Part shown: positions 16,225 through 25,691 of the stretch, piece by piece
Layout: each line of letters begins with the position of its first letter
Position numbering within the stretch: the first letter of the stretch is position 1
Assembly (NCBI GenBank): GCA_016207065.1
Contig: JACQQK010000127.1
Location: 1 to 37,042, forward strand
Origin: Nitrospinota bacterium
GTDB taxonomy: Bacteria > Nitrospinota > Nitrospinia > Nitrospinales > JACRGP01
Reading direction: 5' to 3'
DNA length: 37,042 bases
The notes under the pieces: model-generated
Database searches by the model: none
The model's input: the letters and a program-made list of their open reading frames with translations, nothing else
What the model was told of the DNA's origin: nothing
Made by a program: the position numbers and the translations under genes

Positions 16225-18573
16225 ATGCCCGATATTCAAAAAACCTCTGAAAACCGCGATTTCATGTTCCCGGTCATGGGAACCCTGCTGACGGCGGCCC
16301 TGCTTGCCCTGGATTCCGTCACCGAACTGGGCGTGGCGAGCGGGGTCACCTACGTGGCGGTGGTCCTGCTGGGGTTGTGGGCCCCGCAGAAATGGTTCCT
16401 CCCGGCCGCCGGGGCCGCCGGGACGGTCTGCACGGTCCTCGGTTATTTTCTTTCGCCGCCCGGCGGGGAGTTGTGGAAAGTCGTCACCAACCGCGCGCTG
16501 GACATCACCATCATCTGGATAACCGCCATCCTCTGCATCCTCCAAAGAAGACAGGCCCTCGCGAATATCGACAAGGAACGGCGCTTGAGCGCCATCGTGG
16601 ACCACATGTACGACGCCTTGATCGTCATCGACGAAAACGCCGCCGTCGTTTCCTTCAACCCGGCGGCGGAACGTTGCTTTGGATACGCCGCCGGCGAGGT
16701 CGTCGGGAAAAACGTCAGGATGTTGATGCCGGAGCCTTACCGGAGCGACCACGATAGCTATATAAAAAATTATTTGGAAACCGGCAAAACCAAAATCATC
16801 GGCGTCGGCAGGGAACTGACCGGCAAGCGGAAGGACGGGTCCCTCGTCCCGATGGACCTGTTTTTGAGCGAGATGTTCCAGAAAGGCCAGCGTTATTTCA
16901 TCGGCATCATGCGGGACATTTCCAAGAGGAGGGAGACCGAGGACGCCTTGCGCGAAAGCGAGAAACGCTACCACACGGTCTTCGACCAGCTCGCCATGAT
17001 CCTGGGCGGCACGTCCTCGGCGATCGGCGAGAAATTCCTCCGCTCTCTCGTGTACCACCTGGCTTCCGTTTTCAACGTCAAACACGCCGTCATCGGGGAA
17101 CTGACGGGCAGGGGCAGGGACCGGGTCAAGACGCTGGCCATGTGGTCGAACGGAAACTTCGCCGAGCCTTTCGAGTATTCCCTGAAAGACACGCCCTGCG
17201 AACGGGTGATCGCCGCGGGCGAATGTTATTTCCCCCGGGACCTCCCAAAGTTGTTCCCCAGGGACCATCCGCTGGTCGACATGGGGCTGGAAAGCTATTA
17301 CGGGGTCCCGTTGCAAGACCCGGAGGGAACGGTCGTGGGCCATCTGGCGATCATGGACGGCAAACCGATGGAAGACCTGCCGAACCGGCAGTTGATCCTG
17401 CCCATTTTCGCGGCCCGGGCCGAGACCGAACTGGAACGCGGAAGGACCGAGAGACAGCTCCACATCCTGTCAACGGCGGTGGAGCAGAGCCCGAGCTCCG
17501 TGGTCATCGTCGACCGCGGGGGACGGGTCATGTACGTGAACCCCAATTTCCTCAAAACCACGGGCTACACGATCGAGGAAGTCGTCGGCCAAAACCCCCG
17601 GCTGTGGAAATCCGGCATCCACCCGCCCGAGTTCTACCAGAACCTGTGGCAAACCATTTTGTCCGGCAAGGAATGGCGCGGCCATATCTGCAACAAAAAG
17701 AAGAACGGCGAACTGTATTGGGAACTGCTGTCCATCCTGCCCCTGCGGGACGATAGAGGCGACATCGCCTACTTCGTCGCCGTCAAGATCGACGACACCG
17801 AGCGCCGCAAGGCCGAGGAAAGGACGCGCCACTACGCCGCCGAACTGGAACGGAGCAACCAGGCCCTGCAGGATTTCGCCTCCATCGCCTCCCACGACCT
17901 GCAAGAGCCCCTGCGCAAGGTGATGGCGTTCGGCGACCGCGTGCGCGACCGCGCCCCCGCCCACGACCCTAAAATCGCGGACTACCTCGACCGGATGCAA
18001 AACGCCACCCTGCGCATGCAGAAGTTCATCGACGACCTCCTGCAATTTTCCCGGGTGACCACGAAAGCCCAGCCGTTCATGCCGACCGACCTGGGCGAGA
18101 TCGTTTCCGGGGTCCTGTCGGACCTGGAGACCCGTATCGCCCAGTCCCAGGCGAAAGTGAGCGTCTCCAGCCTGCCCACGGTCCAGGCGGACGGCATGCA
18201 GATGCGCCAGTTGTTCCAAAACCTGATCGCCAACGCGCTGAAGTTCCACCGCAAGGACGAGCCGCCCGTCGTGACCGTCGCCAGCCGCCCCGGGCCAGAC
18301 AGCTTCTGGGAGATCTCGGTGGAAGACAACGGCATCGGCTTCGACGAGAAGGAGACCGAGCGCATCTTCAAACCCTTCGAACGCCTGCACAGCCGGAGCG
18401 AATACGAAGGGAGCGGGATCGGTCTCGCGATTTGCCGGAAAATCGTACAGAGACACGGCGGGACTATCACCGTCCATAGCGCCCCGCAAAAAGGCGCGAA
18501 ATTCGTCATCGCGCTTCCCCGCAAACCAAACCTGGAGGAAAATCTCCAGCCGTCCAACGCTCGAACTATTTAG
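16225..18573 (+). CDS. Membrane PAS-GAF-PAS sensor histidine kinase
   Basis: The 782-residue protein autophosphorylates on histidine and would pass phosphate to a response regulator. About four membrane helices fill residues 15-107. A first PAS domain (about 121-236) is close to the oxygen sensor FixL, including MPEPYRSDHDSYI with a histidine at 176 where FixL has its haem ligand, and an arginine at 196 where FixL has the oxygen-contacting arginine. A GAF domain (about 250-410) and a second PAS (about 415-540, NPNFLKTTGYTIEEVVGQNP) follow. The HisKA helix holds the phosphoacceptor in SHDLQEPLRK (H557). The ATPase domain has NALKFH (N box), EDNGIGFD (G1) and GSGIGLAICRKIVQRHGG (G2). There is no receiver domain and no response regulator beside it, so it is an orphan kinase here. 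The start has no clear ribosome site. Confidence 0.92.
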   Translation: MPDIQKTSENRDFMFPVMGTLLTAALLALDSVTELGVASGVTYVAVVLLGLWAPQKWFLPAAGAAGTVCTVLGYFLSPPGGELWKVVTNRALDITIIWITAILCILQRRQALANIDKERRLSAIVDHMYDALIVIDENAAVVSFNPAAERCFGYAAGEVVGKNVRMLMPEPYRSDHDSYIKNYLETGKTKIIGVGRELTGKRKDGSLVPMDLFLSEMFQKGQRYFIGIMRDISKRRETEDALRESEKRYHTVFDQLAMILGGTSSAIGEKFLRSLVYHLASVFNVKHAVIGELTGRGRDRVKTLAMWSNGNFAEPFEYSLKDTPCERVIAAGECYFPRDLPKLFPRDHPLVDMGLESYYGVPLQDPEGTVVGHLAIMDGKPMEDLPNRQLILPIFAARAETELERGRTERQLHILSTAVEQSPSSVVIVDRGGRVMYVNPNFLKTTGYTIEEVVGQNPRLWKSGIHPPEFYQNLWQTILSGKEWRGHICNKKKNGELYWELLSILPLRDDRGDIAYFVAVKIDDTERRKAEERTRHYAAELERSNQALQDFASIASHDLQEPLRKVMAFGDRVRDRAPAHDPKIADYLDRMQNATLRMQKFIDDLLQFSRVTTKAQPFMPTDLGEIVSGVLSDLETRIAQSQAKVSVSSLPTVQADGMQMRQLFQNLIANALKFHRKDEPPVVTVASRPGPDSFWEISVEDNGIGFDEKETERIFKPFERLHSRSEYEGSGIGLAICRKIVQRHGGTITVHSAPQKGAKFVIALPRKPNLEENLQPSNARTI

Positions 18574-18730
18574 AGCTCCTAATAAAATAAATTCCTTTAT
18601 AACTCCCTCCCCCTTGAGGGGGAGGACGGGTGGGGACGCCGGGCAACCGCCCGGAGGCGACGCGGCGATGACGCTGACGCGGTCGCCGGAATGCGAATCC
18701 CCCCGGCCCCCTTTGCAAGGGGGAGTTGCA

Positions 18731-18758
18731 TCCCGCCTCGGCGTCAGCCTGAGGCGGC
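18731..18758. repeat. REP-like hairpin, second copy
   Basis: TCCCGCCTCGGCG, AGC and GAGGCGG occur here in the same order and spacing as at 13702-13730. The arms CGCCTC and GAGGCG pair. The two copies differ mainly in the loop. Confidence 0.55.
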
Positions 18759-18794
18759 GTCGGGTCCAGCGTTCACGCGGGTCACCCTCCCCCA

Positions 18795-18956
18795 GCCCCC
18801 TCCCCAGCGTGACGCTGGACTCAACGGGCTTGGCTCCGATGGCGAAAGGGCGTCATTGGGGGCAATCCAGGCTTGGCCATCCCGTTCCGGGGCGTACCCC
18901 GGAGGGAGGGGATGGTTTTTGCGTCGAGATCGCCGGTTCATTTTGTTAGGCGCTTT
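18795..18956 (+). repeat. Dispersed palindromic repeat, copy B
   Basis: This matches copy A (1-174) in the same orientation over its whole length, with scattered base changes. Shared parts include CCAGCGTGACGCTGGACTC, TGGCTCCGATGGCGAA, GGGGGCAATCC, TTGGCCATCCCG and ATTTTGTTAG. Pyrimidine-rich CCCCCTCCCC at the left mirrors GGGAGGGG at the right of the core, like short terminal inverted repeats. No transposase gene is nearby, so if mobile it depends on an enzyme elsewhere. Confidence 0.75.
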
Positions 18957-19094
18957 TAACAAAATTCGAAAATCTTTCTTGCCATGCGGCGCCTGCCTGC
19001 GGATAATTCCATTTTTCCCCAACGTGAACGCGAGCGTTGGATCCAATGCCGCCTCCCCGACCGCGCGGGAGCAAACTTTACAAGAGGGAGAAAA

Positions 19095-19145
19095 GCAAAT
19101 CCCCCTCGGTCCCCCTTTGGCAAAGGGGGGCTGGGGGGATTTTGC
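19095..19145. repeat. Long hairpin upstream of metH
   Basis: Left arm GCAAATCCCCC...CCCCCTTT pairs with right arm AAAGGGGGG...GGGGGGATTTTGC round a GGC centre, giving about 24 bp with few mismatches. The type, with CCCCTTTGGCAAAGGGG at its core, resembles short intergenic palindromes seen in many bacterial genomes. It could fold in the metH leader RNA. Confidence 0.7.
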
Positions 19146-19198
19146 CGGAGGGATCCGGCGGCGCTCCGGCAGACCAAACACTGGAAATAAAATAACCG

Positions 19199-22100
19199 AT
19201 GAACTTCGAAAACGCTTTAAAGAAACACGTTTTGATCATGGACGGGGCCATGGGGACCATGGTGCAGTCTCTGCGCCTGCCCGACTCGGCCTTTGGCGGT
19301 CCGGAATTCAAGATGCTGACCGACCTGCTGACCTTCTCCCGTCCCGCGGACCTGGAAAACATCCACCTCGAGTACCTGCGGGCCGGGGCCAACATCGTCG
19401 AGACCGACACGTTCGGCGCGTCCCCGCTCCGCTTGAAGGAATTCGACTTCTCCCGCATCGACCCGGCCGGCATACGCTCCATCCCTCCGGGTTTGGACCT
19501 GGCGCGGGCGGACTTCGGCGAGATCGCCTGGCATCTGAACGTGGAGGCCTGCCGGGCCGCGCGAAGAGCGATAGAACGCTACCGGGCGTCTCCCGAACAC
19601 GATGGGCGGCCGCTGTTCGTCGCGGGCTCCATCGGCCCGTCCAACCATGTCGTGTCCAGCACCCAGGCCAACCTCAAACGCGCGACCTTCGCGGAAATCG
19701 AGGACAACTTCCGCATCCAAGTCGCGGGCCTGATCGACGGCGGGGCGGACGTCCTGCTGTTCGAGACCCAGCAAGACATCCTCGAGACCAAGGCCGCCAT
19801 CCTCGGGGCGAAAAAAGCCTGCCGGGAAAAAGGCAAAACCCTGCCCATCATGGCGCAGGTCACCGTCGACGCCTTCGGCAAGATGCAGATATTCAACACC
19901 GACATCCTCGCCGCCTACGTCGCCGTCGCGCACATGGGGATCGCGGCGTTCGGGATCAACTGCAACGTCGGGCCGGAGTTGATGAAAGAAACCGTAAAAA
20001 GAATGTCCCGGTTCTGCAACCTCCCCTTCTCCGTCGTCCCCAACGCCGGCCAGCCGGTCTCCGAGGACGGCAAGACCTGCTACAAGCTGACGCCGGAAGC
20101 CATGGCGGAGACCATGGAGCCCTTCGTCCGGGAATCCGGCGCGGCCATCGTGGGCGGCTGTTGCGGGACCGCGCCGGAACACATCCGCGCCCTCCGCCGG
20201 CGGCTCGGCGATTCCGTCCCGCTGGAGCGGCCCCGCGACACGCGGGTGTTCGTCTCCGGCCCGCAGGAGGCGGCGCACCTGGACAGCTCCAAGGGCCTGG
20301 TGCGCATCGGCGAGCGCCTCAACGTGCGCGGTAGCAAGAAAGTGCGCGACGCGGTGGAGCGCGACGGCGAGATCCGCATGGACGTCCTGGAGGAAGTCGT
20401 CTCCGAACAGGTGAAGGACCTGGGGATCGAAATCATCGACGTGTGCATGGACAGCAACATCGTCGAGACCGAAAAGGTCCTGCCTGCGGTCGTCCGCGGC
20501 TTGACCGCGGACTTCAAAGGCGCGATGTGCATCGACTCCTTTTCCGTCGAGGCCCTGGAGCAGGGCATCCAGGCCTATCCGGGGAGGCCCATCGTCAACT
20601 CCATCAGCCTGGAGACTTACGCGGAAGGCGTGTCGAAACTGGACGCCGTCCTGTCAACCACGAAGGACCACGGCGCCCTCTACATCGCGCTCGTCAACGG
20701 CCCGGAGGGGCCGGGACAGACCGCCGAGGAGAAATACGCCCTGGCGGCGGAGATCGTCCGCCAGGCCCGGGACAAGCACGGCGTAGGCCCGGACCGCATC
20801 CTGATCGACGTCAACGCCTATCCCATCGGGAGCGAATCGGTGGAGGGGCTCAATTTCTGCGCAGAGACCCTGAAGTGTCTGCCCATGATCAAGGGCATCC
20901 ACCCCGATTTGTTGACGACCATCGGCGTGGGCAACCTTACCAACGGGCTCGCGCAAAAACCCTATATGCGCCAGGTCTTGACCAGCGTGTTCCTCCACGA
21001 AGCCCGGGAAAAGGGACTGGACTGCGCCATCCTGAACCCCCAGCATTACGTCCCCGCGGAAAGCCTCCCGCCGGAGGACGTGGAACTGGCGCGCAAGGCG
21101 ATCCTGGACCACGACATGAACGCCTTCGCGGAACTGGAGCGGATCGCCCTGACCAAAAAGACCGGCGAAACGGCGAAAAAGGCCGACTACGCGGGCCTGT
21201 CCCCGGAGCAAAGCGTCTGCCGGAAAATCATGGACGGGTTCAAGCAGAAGGAGGACGGGGTCCTCGAACACGACGGCGGGGAATTCCCCTACCACGACCG
21301 CATCGTGCTGGAGGCGGCGCAAGTCATCGAGCGGCGCGAGCCCCTGGAGTTCATCGGCCAATACCTGGTCAAGACCATGCGCGAGCTGGGCGACCGGTTC
21401 GGGCGCGGGGAAGTGAGCCTGCCGCACCTGCTCAAGAGCGCCGACGTGATGCGCAACGTCATGGGCTTCCTCGAGACGTACATGCGGTTCAAAAGCGGGG
21501 CCGAGCCCGGCGCGATCGCGTACAAGGGCGTGGTGGTCATCGGCACGGTGTATCAGGACGTGCACAGCATCGGCAAGGACCTGGCGAAAACCCTCCTCGA
21601 GAACTACGGCTACCGCGTCGTGGACCTCGGCGTCCAGACCCCGCTGGAAAAGTTCATCCAGGCCGCCCGCCAGGAAAACGCCGACGCCATCGGCATGAGC
21701 GCCCTCCTGGTGCAAACGTCCAACCACATGATCGCGGTGGCCCGCATGGCCCGGGAACAAAATTACCCCATCCCCCTGCTCGTCGGCGGCGCCCCCGTGA
21801 ACGACCGGCACGCCGGATACGTGGCCATGCACGGCCAGAACGACCTCGGGCAAATCCTCGACAACGTGTTTTACTGCGAAAGCGGCATGGAGGGCGTCAA
21901 CGTCATGGGCGCCCTGATGGACAAGGAGAGCCGCGCGTCCTTCCTCGAACAAAACAAGGCCAAACTCGTCCGCGAATACCAACGCGCCAAGGGCATCCAG
22001 GACGAGAAAGAGAAGCTCCTGTCCACGCTCGCGCGGCGCAAGGTCGATTTCAAGCGGCACGAGCCGGTCCGCGAGGGGTTCGGAATCCACCGCGTGGAGT

Positions 22101-22813
22101 TCAAGTTGAGCAAACTGGGACCGTCGCTGGACTCCAAGAGCCTGTATTCCCTGAACTGGAAATTCGGAAAACAGTCCGGGTGGAAACAGCACGGCATGAC
22201 GCTGGAACGGCTCAAGGAACTGGAACGGGAATGGATGGAAAAAGCGGAAGCCAACCGCTGGATCGTCCCCAAGGCCCGGTTCGCCCTCCTGCCCGCGCAG
22301 TCGGAAGGCGACGAGGCGATCGTCTACGACCCGGAGCTTTCGGGAAAGGAGTTGGGCAGAATCCGCTTCAACCCGGTCGTCGGCAAGGGACGGAAGGACG
22401 TTTTTTCCGTCGCGCAATATTTTTACTCCAAATCCTCCGGACGCATGGACGCCATCGGACTGCTGATCGCCACGGCGGGAGACGAGGCCCTCCCGGCCAT
22501 CGAGGAATTCAAGGCCCGGCACGACTCCGAATCGGCCTTGTATCTGCAGGGACTGTGCGACCGGATCGCCGAGGACCTCGCCGAATACATCCACCAGCTC
22601 CTGTTCCAACGCGCGGGCCTGGCGAAGGAAAAACCCGGACAACGCTACAGCCCCGGTTACGCCGCCCTGGAGGACCTGACCAACAACAAAACCATCCATG
22701 AAATCCTGCAGGCCCGGGACCTCGGCATCGCCCTCACCAGCGCCAACCAGTTCCACCCCCCCAGCGTCACCGCGGCGGCAGTCTGTTTCCATAAGGACGC
22801 CGGCTACAGTTGA
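19199..22813 (+). CDS. metH: Cobalamin-dependent methionine synthase
   Basis: MetH moves a methyl group from 5-methyltetrahydrofolate to homocysteine through methylcobalamin. At 1204 residues it is full length with all modules. The homocysteine module (about 1-330) has zinc cysteines C255 (GINCNVGPE) and C321-C322 (GGCCGTAPEHI). The folate module (about 350-640) opens with GLVRIGERLNVRGSKK. The B12 cap and B12-binding modules (about 670-925) carry DVHSIGKD with the cobalt-ligating histidine at 789 and a downstream MSALLVQTS. The C-terminal reactivation module, which binds AdoMet, has QRYSPGYAAL, the usual RxxPGY element. The B12 loop reads VYQDVHSIGKD where most enzymes have VKGDVHDIGKN, a mild departure that keeps the Asp-x-His pair. 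The start ATG has a poor ribosome site. No metF or flavodoxin gene is adjacent. Confidence 0.97.
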   Translation: MNFENALKKHVLIMDGAMGTMVQSLRLPDSAFGGPEFKMLTDLLTFSRPADLENIHLEYLRAGANIVETDTFGASPLRLKEFDFSRIDPAGIRSIPPGLDLARADFGEIAWHLNVEACRAARRAIERYRASPEHDGRPLFVAGSIGPSNHVVSSTQANLKRATFAEIEDNFRIQVAGLIDGGADVLLFETQQDILETKAAILGAKKACREKGKTLPIMAQVTVDAFGKMQIFNTDILAAYVAVAHMGIAAFGINCNVGPELMKETVKRMSRFCNLPFSVVPNAGQPVSEDGKTCYKLTPEAMAETMEPFVRESGAAIVGGCCGTAPEHIRALRRRLGDSVPLERPRDTRVFVSGPQEAAHLDSSKGLVRIGERLNVRGSKKVRDAVERDGEIRMDVLEEVVSEQVKDLGIEIIDVCMDSNIVETEKVLPAVVRGLTADFKGAMCIDSFSVEALEQGIQAYPGRPIVNSISLETYAEGVSKLDAVLSTTKDHGALYIALVNGPEGPGQTAEEKYALAAEIVRQARDKHGVGPDRILIDVNAYPIGSESVEGLNFCAETLKCLPMIKGIHPDLLTTIGVGNLTNGLAQKPYMRQVLTSVFLHEAREKGLDCAILNPQHYVPAESLPPEDVELARKAILDHDMNAFAELERIALTKKTGETAKKADYAGLSPEQSVCRKIMDGFKQKEDGVLEHDGGEFPYHDRIVLEAAQVIERREPLEFIGQYLVKTMRELGDRFGRGEVSLPHLLKSADVMRNVMGFLETYMRFKSGAEPGAIAYKGVVVIGTVYQDVHSIGKDLAKTLLENYGYRVVDLGVQTPLEKFIQAARQENADAIGMSALLVQTSNHMIAVARMAREQNYPIPLLVGGAPVNDRHAGYVAMHGQNDLGQILDNVFYCESGMEGVNVMGALMDKESRASFLEQNKAKLVREYQRAKGIQDEKEKLLSTLARRKVDFKRHEPVREGFGIHRVEFKLSKLGPSLDSKSLYSLNWKFGKQSGWKQHGMTLERLKELEREWMEKAEANRWIVPKARFALLPAQSEGDEAIVYDPELSGKELGRIRFNPVVGKGRKDVFSVAQYFYSKSSGRMDAIGLLIATAGDEALPAIEEFKARHDSESALYLQGLCDRIAEDLAEYIHQLLFQRAGLAKEKPGQRYSPGYAALEDLTNNKTIHEILQARDLGIALTSANQFHPPSVTAAAVCFHKDAGYS

Positions 22814-23099
22814 CCCCGAAACCCGGACGCCCAAATTGGCCTACCCCCTCCGGAAGCGCCCATAAAGGCGGGCACGCTCCCCATCCCTTGTCCCCCTGCG
22901 GGAGAAAACGCGAGACCGCCGCTCCGCCGGGAGCCTGAAAAAGTGGATTAGGGCATATAAAATAAATACTTGTAAATTTGACTTCGTTTGTTAGAATAAA
23001 TAAAAGAGGTTCCCAGTTTCTGGCTCACGGGGATTCCATCGGTTTGTTTTTTTCCGGAACAACCAAGACCCGCACCTTTTTTCCATAAGGAAACAAATC
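22814..23099. other. Spacer between metH and clpC
   Basis: The left part is GC-rich with short inverted repeats (for example GGCGGAGCGGCGG-type arms near 22916-22932) but no T-run terminator. The right part turns AT-rich near 22950 and contains the candidate clpC promoter and a leader of about 95 bases. No coding frame is seen. Confidence 0.4.
22970..22997 (+). promoter_or_regulatory. Candidate clpC promoter
   Basis: TTGTAA at 22970-22975 and TAGAAT at 22992-22997 are 16 bases apart. It lies in the most AT-rich part of the spacer. No CtsR-type direct heptad repeat was noticed beside it. Confidence 0.4.
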
Positions 23100-25535
23100 A
23101 TGTTTAAGCGATTTACGGAGAGAGCCCGGAGAGTGATCATCCTTGCGCGCGAGGAAGCGGAATTGTACCGTCATGAATACCTTGGAACGGAACATATTTT
23201 GCAGGGCGTGCTTAAAGACGGCGGCGGCATAGCCGTAGCCATCGTTCAAAAGGCCGGGGTCGATATCAACCAGATCAAGCAAGAGCTCGAGAAGAACCTC
23301 CCGCGAAGCTCCAACTCATTGATTATTGGCGACATACCATTTACCTCCAGGGCCAAGAAAGTACTGGAGTTCGCGGTCGAGGAAGCTCGCTCGCTGAATC
23401 ATAATTACATTGGCACCGAACACCTCCTTTTGGGTTTGCTCAAGGAAAAGGAAGGCGTGGCGTGCCGGGTGTTGAACAGTTTTGGCCTGTATTTTGACGA
23501 CGTTAAGGAAAAAATCGTCGAGATGTTCAAGGAGCCCCAGGAACAGGCCAAGGAAGGCGGCAAGACCCCCACCTTGGACGAGTTCAGCCGCGACCTCACG
23601 CAGATGGCCATCCAAGGCAAGCTGGACCCCATCATCGGCCGCACCAAGGAAATCGAGCGCGTCATCCAGATCCTGAGCCGCCGGACGAAAAACAACCCGG
23701 TCCTGATCGGCGAGCCCGGGGTCGGCAAAACGGCGATCGTGGAAGGGCTGGCGCAGTTGATCGTGGAACGCGAGGTCCCCGACACCCTGTACGACAAACG
23801 GGTCGTCTCCCTCGACCTCGGTTCGTTGATCGCCGGCACCAAGTACCGCGGCCAGTTCGAGGCCCGCCTCAAGGGCATCATGAAGGAAATCACCCAGAAC
23901 GAGAACATCATCCTGTTCATCGACGAGTTGCACACGCTGGTCGGCGCCGGGGCGGCGGAGGGTTCGGTGGACGCTTCCAACATGCTCAAACCGGCCTTGT
24001 CCCGCGGGGAAATCCAGTGCATCGGGGCGACCACCCTGGAAGAGTACCGGAAATACATCGAAAAGAACGGCGCCTTGGAGCGCCGGTTCCAACCGATCAT
24101 CGTCAACCCGCCCACCGTCGAGGAGACGATCGAGATCATCAAGGGCTTGAAAGTCCCCTACGAGGTGCACCACAAGGCCAGGATCACCGACGAGGCCATC
24201 GTCATGGCGGTGCGCTATTCCGACCGCTACATCAGCGACCGGTTCCTGCCGGACAAGGCCATCGACGTGATCGACGAGGCGGGGTCGCGGGTCCGTCTGC
24301 GCAAACTCACCCAGTCGCCCGAAATGCGCTCCATCCAGCGGGAAGTGGACAGCATCGTGCGCGAGAAGAAGATCTGCATCGAAAACCAGGAGTTCGAGAA
24401 AGCCGTCGAACTGCGCGACCGGGAAGAAGCCCTGCGCGCCGCCATGCAGAAGGAAAAGGAAAAATGGCACGCCGAGCACGAGAAGACCGAGCCCTGCATC
24501 GCCGAGGAAGACATCGCCGCGGTCGTGTCCGGCATGACGGGCATTCCCTTGTCCCGCATCGAGGAAAAGGAAAGCACCCGCCTGTTGAACATGGACAAGG
24601 AACTCGCCGGCAAGATCGTCGGCCAGGACGAGGCGATCCACGTGATCTCCAAGGCCATCCGCCGGTCGCGGTCCGGCTTGAAGGACACCCGCCGTCCCAT
24701 CGGCGTGTTCCTGTTCCTAGGCCCCACGGGCGTCGGCAAGACGGAGCTGGCCGGGTCGCTGGCCGAATTCATGTTTGGCGACCGCAACGCCCTCATCCGG
24801 CTCGACATGTCCGAGTACATGGAGAAGTTCAACGTGTCGCGGCTCACCGGCGCGCCTCCGGGGTACGTCGGCTACGAGGAAGGCGGTCAGTTGACCGAAA
24901 AAGTCCGGCGCAAGCCCTATTCCGTCGTCCTGTTCGACGAAATCGAAAAAGCCAACCCCGACGTGTTCCATCTCCTGTTGCAGATCATGGACGACGGCCG
25001 GTTGACCGACAGTTACGGCCGGCACGTGGACTTTAAAAACACCGTCATCATCATGACCTCCAACATCAGTTCCAAGAGCCTGGAGAAAGGGTCCGGCCTG
25101 GGTTTCCGTTCGGACAACCCCGACCTCAATTACGACAAGATGAAAAAGGACCTGAAACAGGACCTGAAAAAGACATTCAACCCGGAATTCTTGAACCGGA
25201 TCAACGAGGTCGTCGTGTTCCATTCGTTGACGATGGAACACGTGGGACGCATCCTCGACATCAACCTGCAACAGTTGAACGAACAGTTGATCCAGCAGGG
25301 CATCACGCTGGACATGACCGAGGACGCCAAGAAGTGGCTCGCGGAAAAAGGCTACGACTCCCATTTCGGGGCCCGGCCGCTCCGCAGGGCCATCCAAAAG
25401 TACCTCGAGGACGTGCTGTCCGACGAGATGCTGAAGGGACGGTTCAAGAACGGCGGCGTGGTCGAGGTAAGCCTCCACGAGGACGAACTGGTCTTCAGCG
25501 AAAAGTCCGGGGCGCTCAACTCCGCCCTGGGTTAA
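23100..25535 (+). CDS. clpC: ClpC-type AAA+ protease ATPase subunit
   Basis: ClpC unfolds proteins and feeds them into the ClpP peptidase; it also has chaperone roles. The 811-residue length is right. Residues 1-145 are the double Clp N-domain ([20 protein letters not shown], then [19 protein letters not shown]). The first AAA+ module has Walker [10 protein letters not shown] (about 205-213) and Walker B LFIDEL. A UVR-like coiled linker (about 418-455, [20 protein letters not shown]) marks it as ClpC rather than ClpA or ClpB. The second AAA+ module has [10 protein letters not shown] (about 541-550), [10 protein letters not shown], and the C-terminal DFGARPLRR-type element as [17 protein letters not shown]. 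The usual Firmicutes partners ctsR, mcsA and mcsB are absent. AAGGAAAC serves as ribosome site. A strong terminator follows. Confidence 0.95.
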   Translation: MFKRFTERARRVIILAREEAELYRHEYLGTEHILQGVLKDGGGIAVAIVQKAGVDINQIKQELEKNLPRSSNSLIIGDIPFTSRAKKVLEFAVEEARSLNHNYIGTEHLLLGLLKEKEGVACRVLNSFGLYFDDVKEKIVEMFKEPQEQAKEGGKTPTLDEFSRDLTQMAIQGKLDPIIGRTKEIERVIQILSRRTKNNPVLIGEPGVGKTAIVEGLAQLIVEREVPDTLYDKRVVSLDLGSLIAGTKYRGQFEARLKGIMKEITQNENIILFIDELHTLVGAGAAEGSVDASNMLKPALSRGEIQCIGATTLEEYRKYIEKNGALERRFQPIIVNPPTVEETIEIIKGLKVPYEVHHKARITDEAIVMAVRYSDRYISDRFLPDKAIDVIDEAGSRVRLRKLTQSPEMRSIQREVDSIVREKKICIENQEFEKAVELRDREEALRAAMQKEKEKWHAEHEKTEPCIAEEDIAAVVSGMTGIPLSRIEEKESTRLLNMDKELAGKIVGQDEAIHVISKAIRRSRSGLKDTRRPIGVFLFLGPTGVGKTELAGSLAEFMFGDRNALIRLDMSEYMEKFNVSRLTGAPPGYVGYEEGGQLTEKVRRKPYSVVLFDEIEKANPDVFHLLLQIMDDGRLTDSYGRHVDFKNTVIIMTSNISSKSLEKGSGLGFRSDNPDLNYDKMKKDLKQDLKKTFNPEFLNRINEVVVFHSLTMEHVGRILDINLQQLNEQLIQQGITLDMTEDAKKWLAEKGYDSHFGARPLRRAIQKYLEDVLSDEMLKGRFKNGGVVEVSLHEDELVFSEKSGALNSALG

Positions 25536-25577
25536 ACGGAATATTTAAACAAATTCAAGCCGTTTTGTGGTAAAAGT

Positions 25578-25623
25578 ATTAGGCTTTCCGGCCTTCGGGC
25601 TGGAAAGCTTAATGCTTTTTTTT
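25578..25623 (+). terminator. Rho-independent terminator after clpC
   Basis: GCTTTCCGGCC, loop TTCG, GGCTGGAAAGC (25583-25608) forms a stable stem with one G-T pair, extended by ATTAG and TTAAT arms, then eight T residues (25616-25623). The UUCG loop is known to be very stable. It separates clpC from the envelope operon. Confidence 0.9.
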
Positions 25624-25691
25624 GCCCAAGAAACGTTATCAAGAGAAATCGCCATTAACCCGATTAATAACAGATAGTTCCGCGAGAAATA

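Larger units (their letters stand above)
18574..19198. other. Repeat-rich spacer of 625 bases before metH
   Basis: No coding frame here is convincing. The spacer is a patchwork of inverted repeats: CCTCCCCC-TTGA-GGGGGAGG (18606-18625); a stretch at 18638-18698 partly matching the element found inside the methyltransferase gene, in the opposite orientation to copy B; CCCCCTTTGCAAGGGGG (near 18715); a REP-like hairpin (18731-18758); a full element copy (18795-18956); and a long hairpin (19095-19145) followed by CCGGAG/CTCCGG arms. I see no cobalamin or SAM riboswitch signature before metH. Confidence 0.65.

Noticed and set aside
18574-19198. Cobalamin or SAM riboswitch before metH
   Set aside because: No B12-box-like or SAM-box-like sequence was recognised; the spacer is explained by repeats.
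18614-20334. Plus-strand frames beginning in the spacer upstream of metH (111 and 547 codons)
   Set aside because: They run through repeat copies and then overlap metH in another frame, with Arg/Pro/Gly-rich products and no motif.
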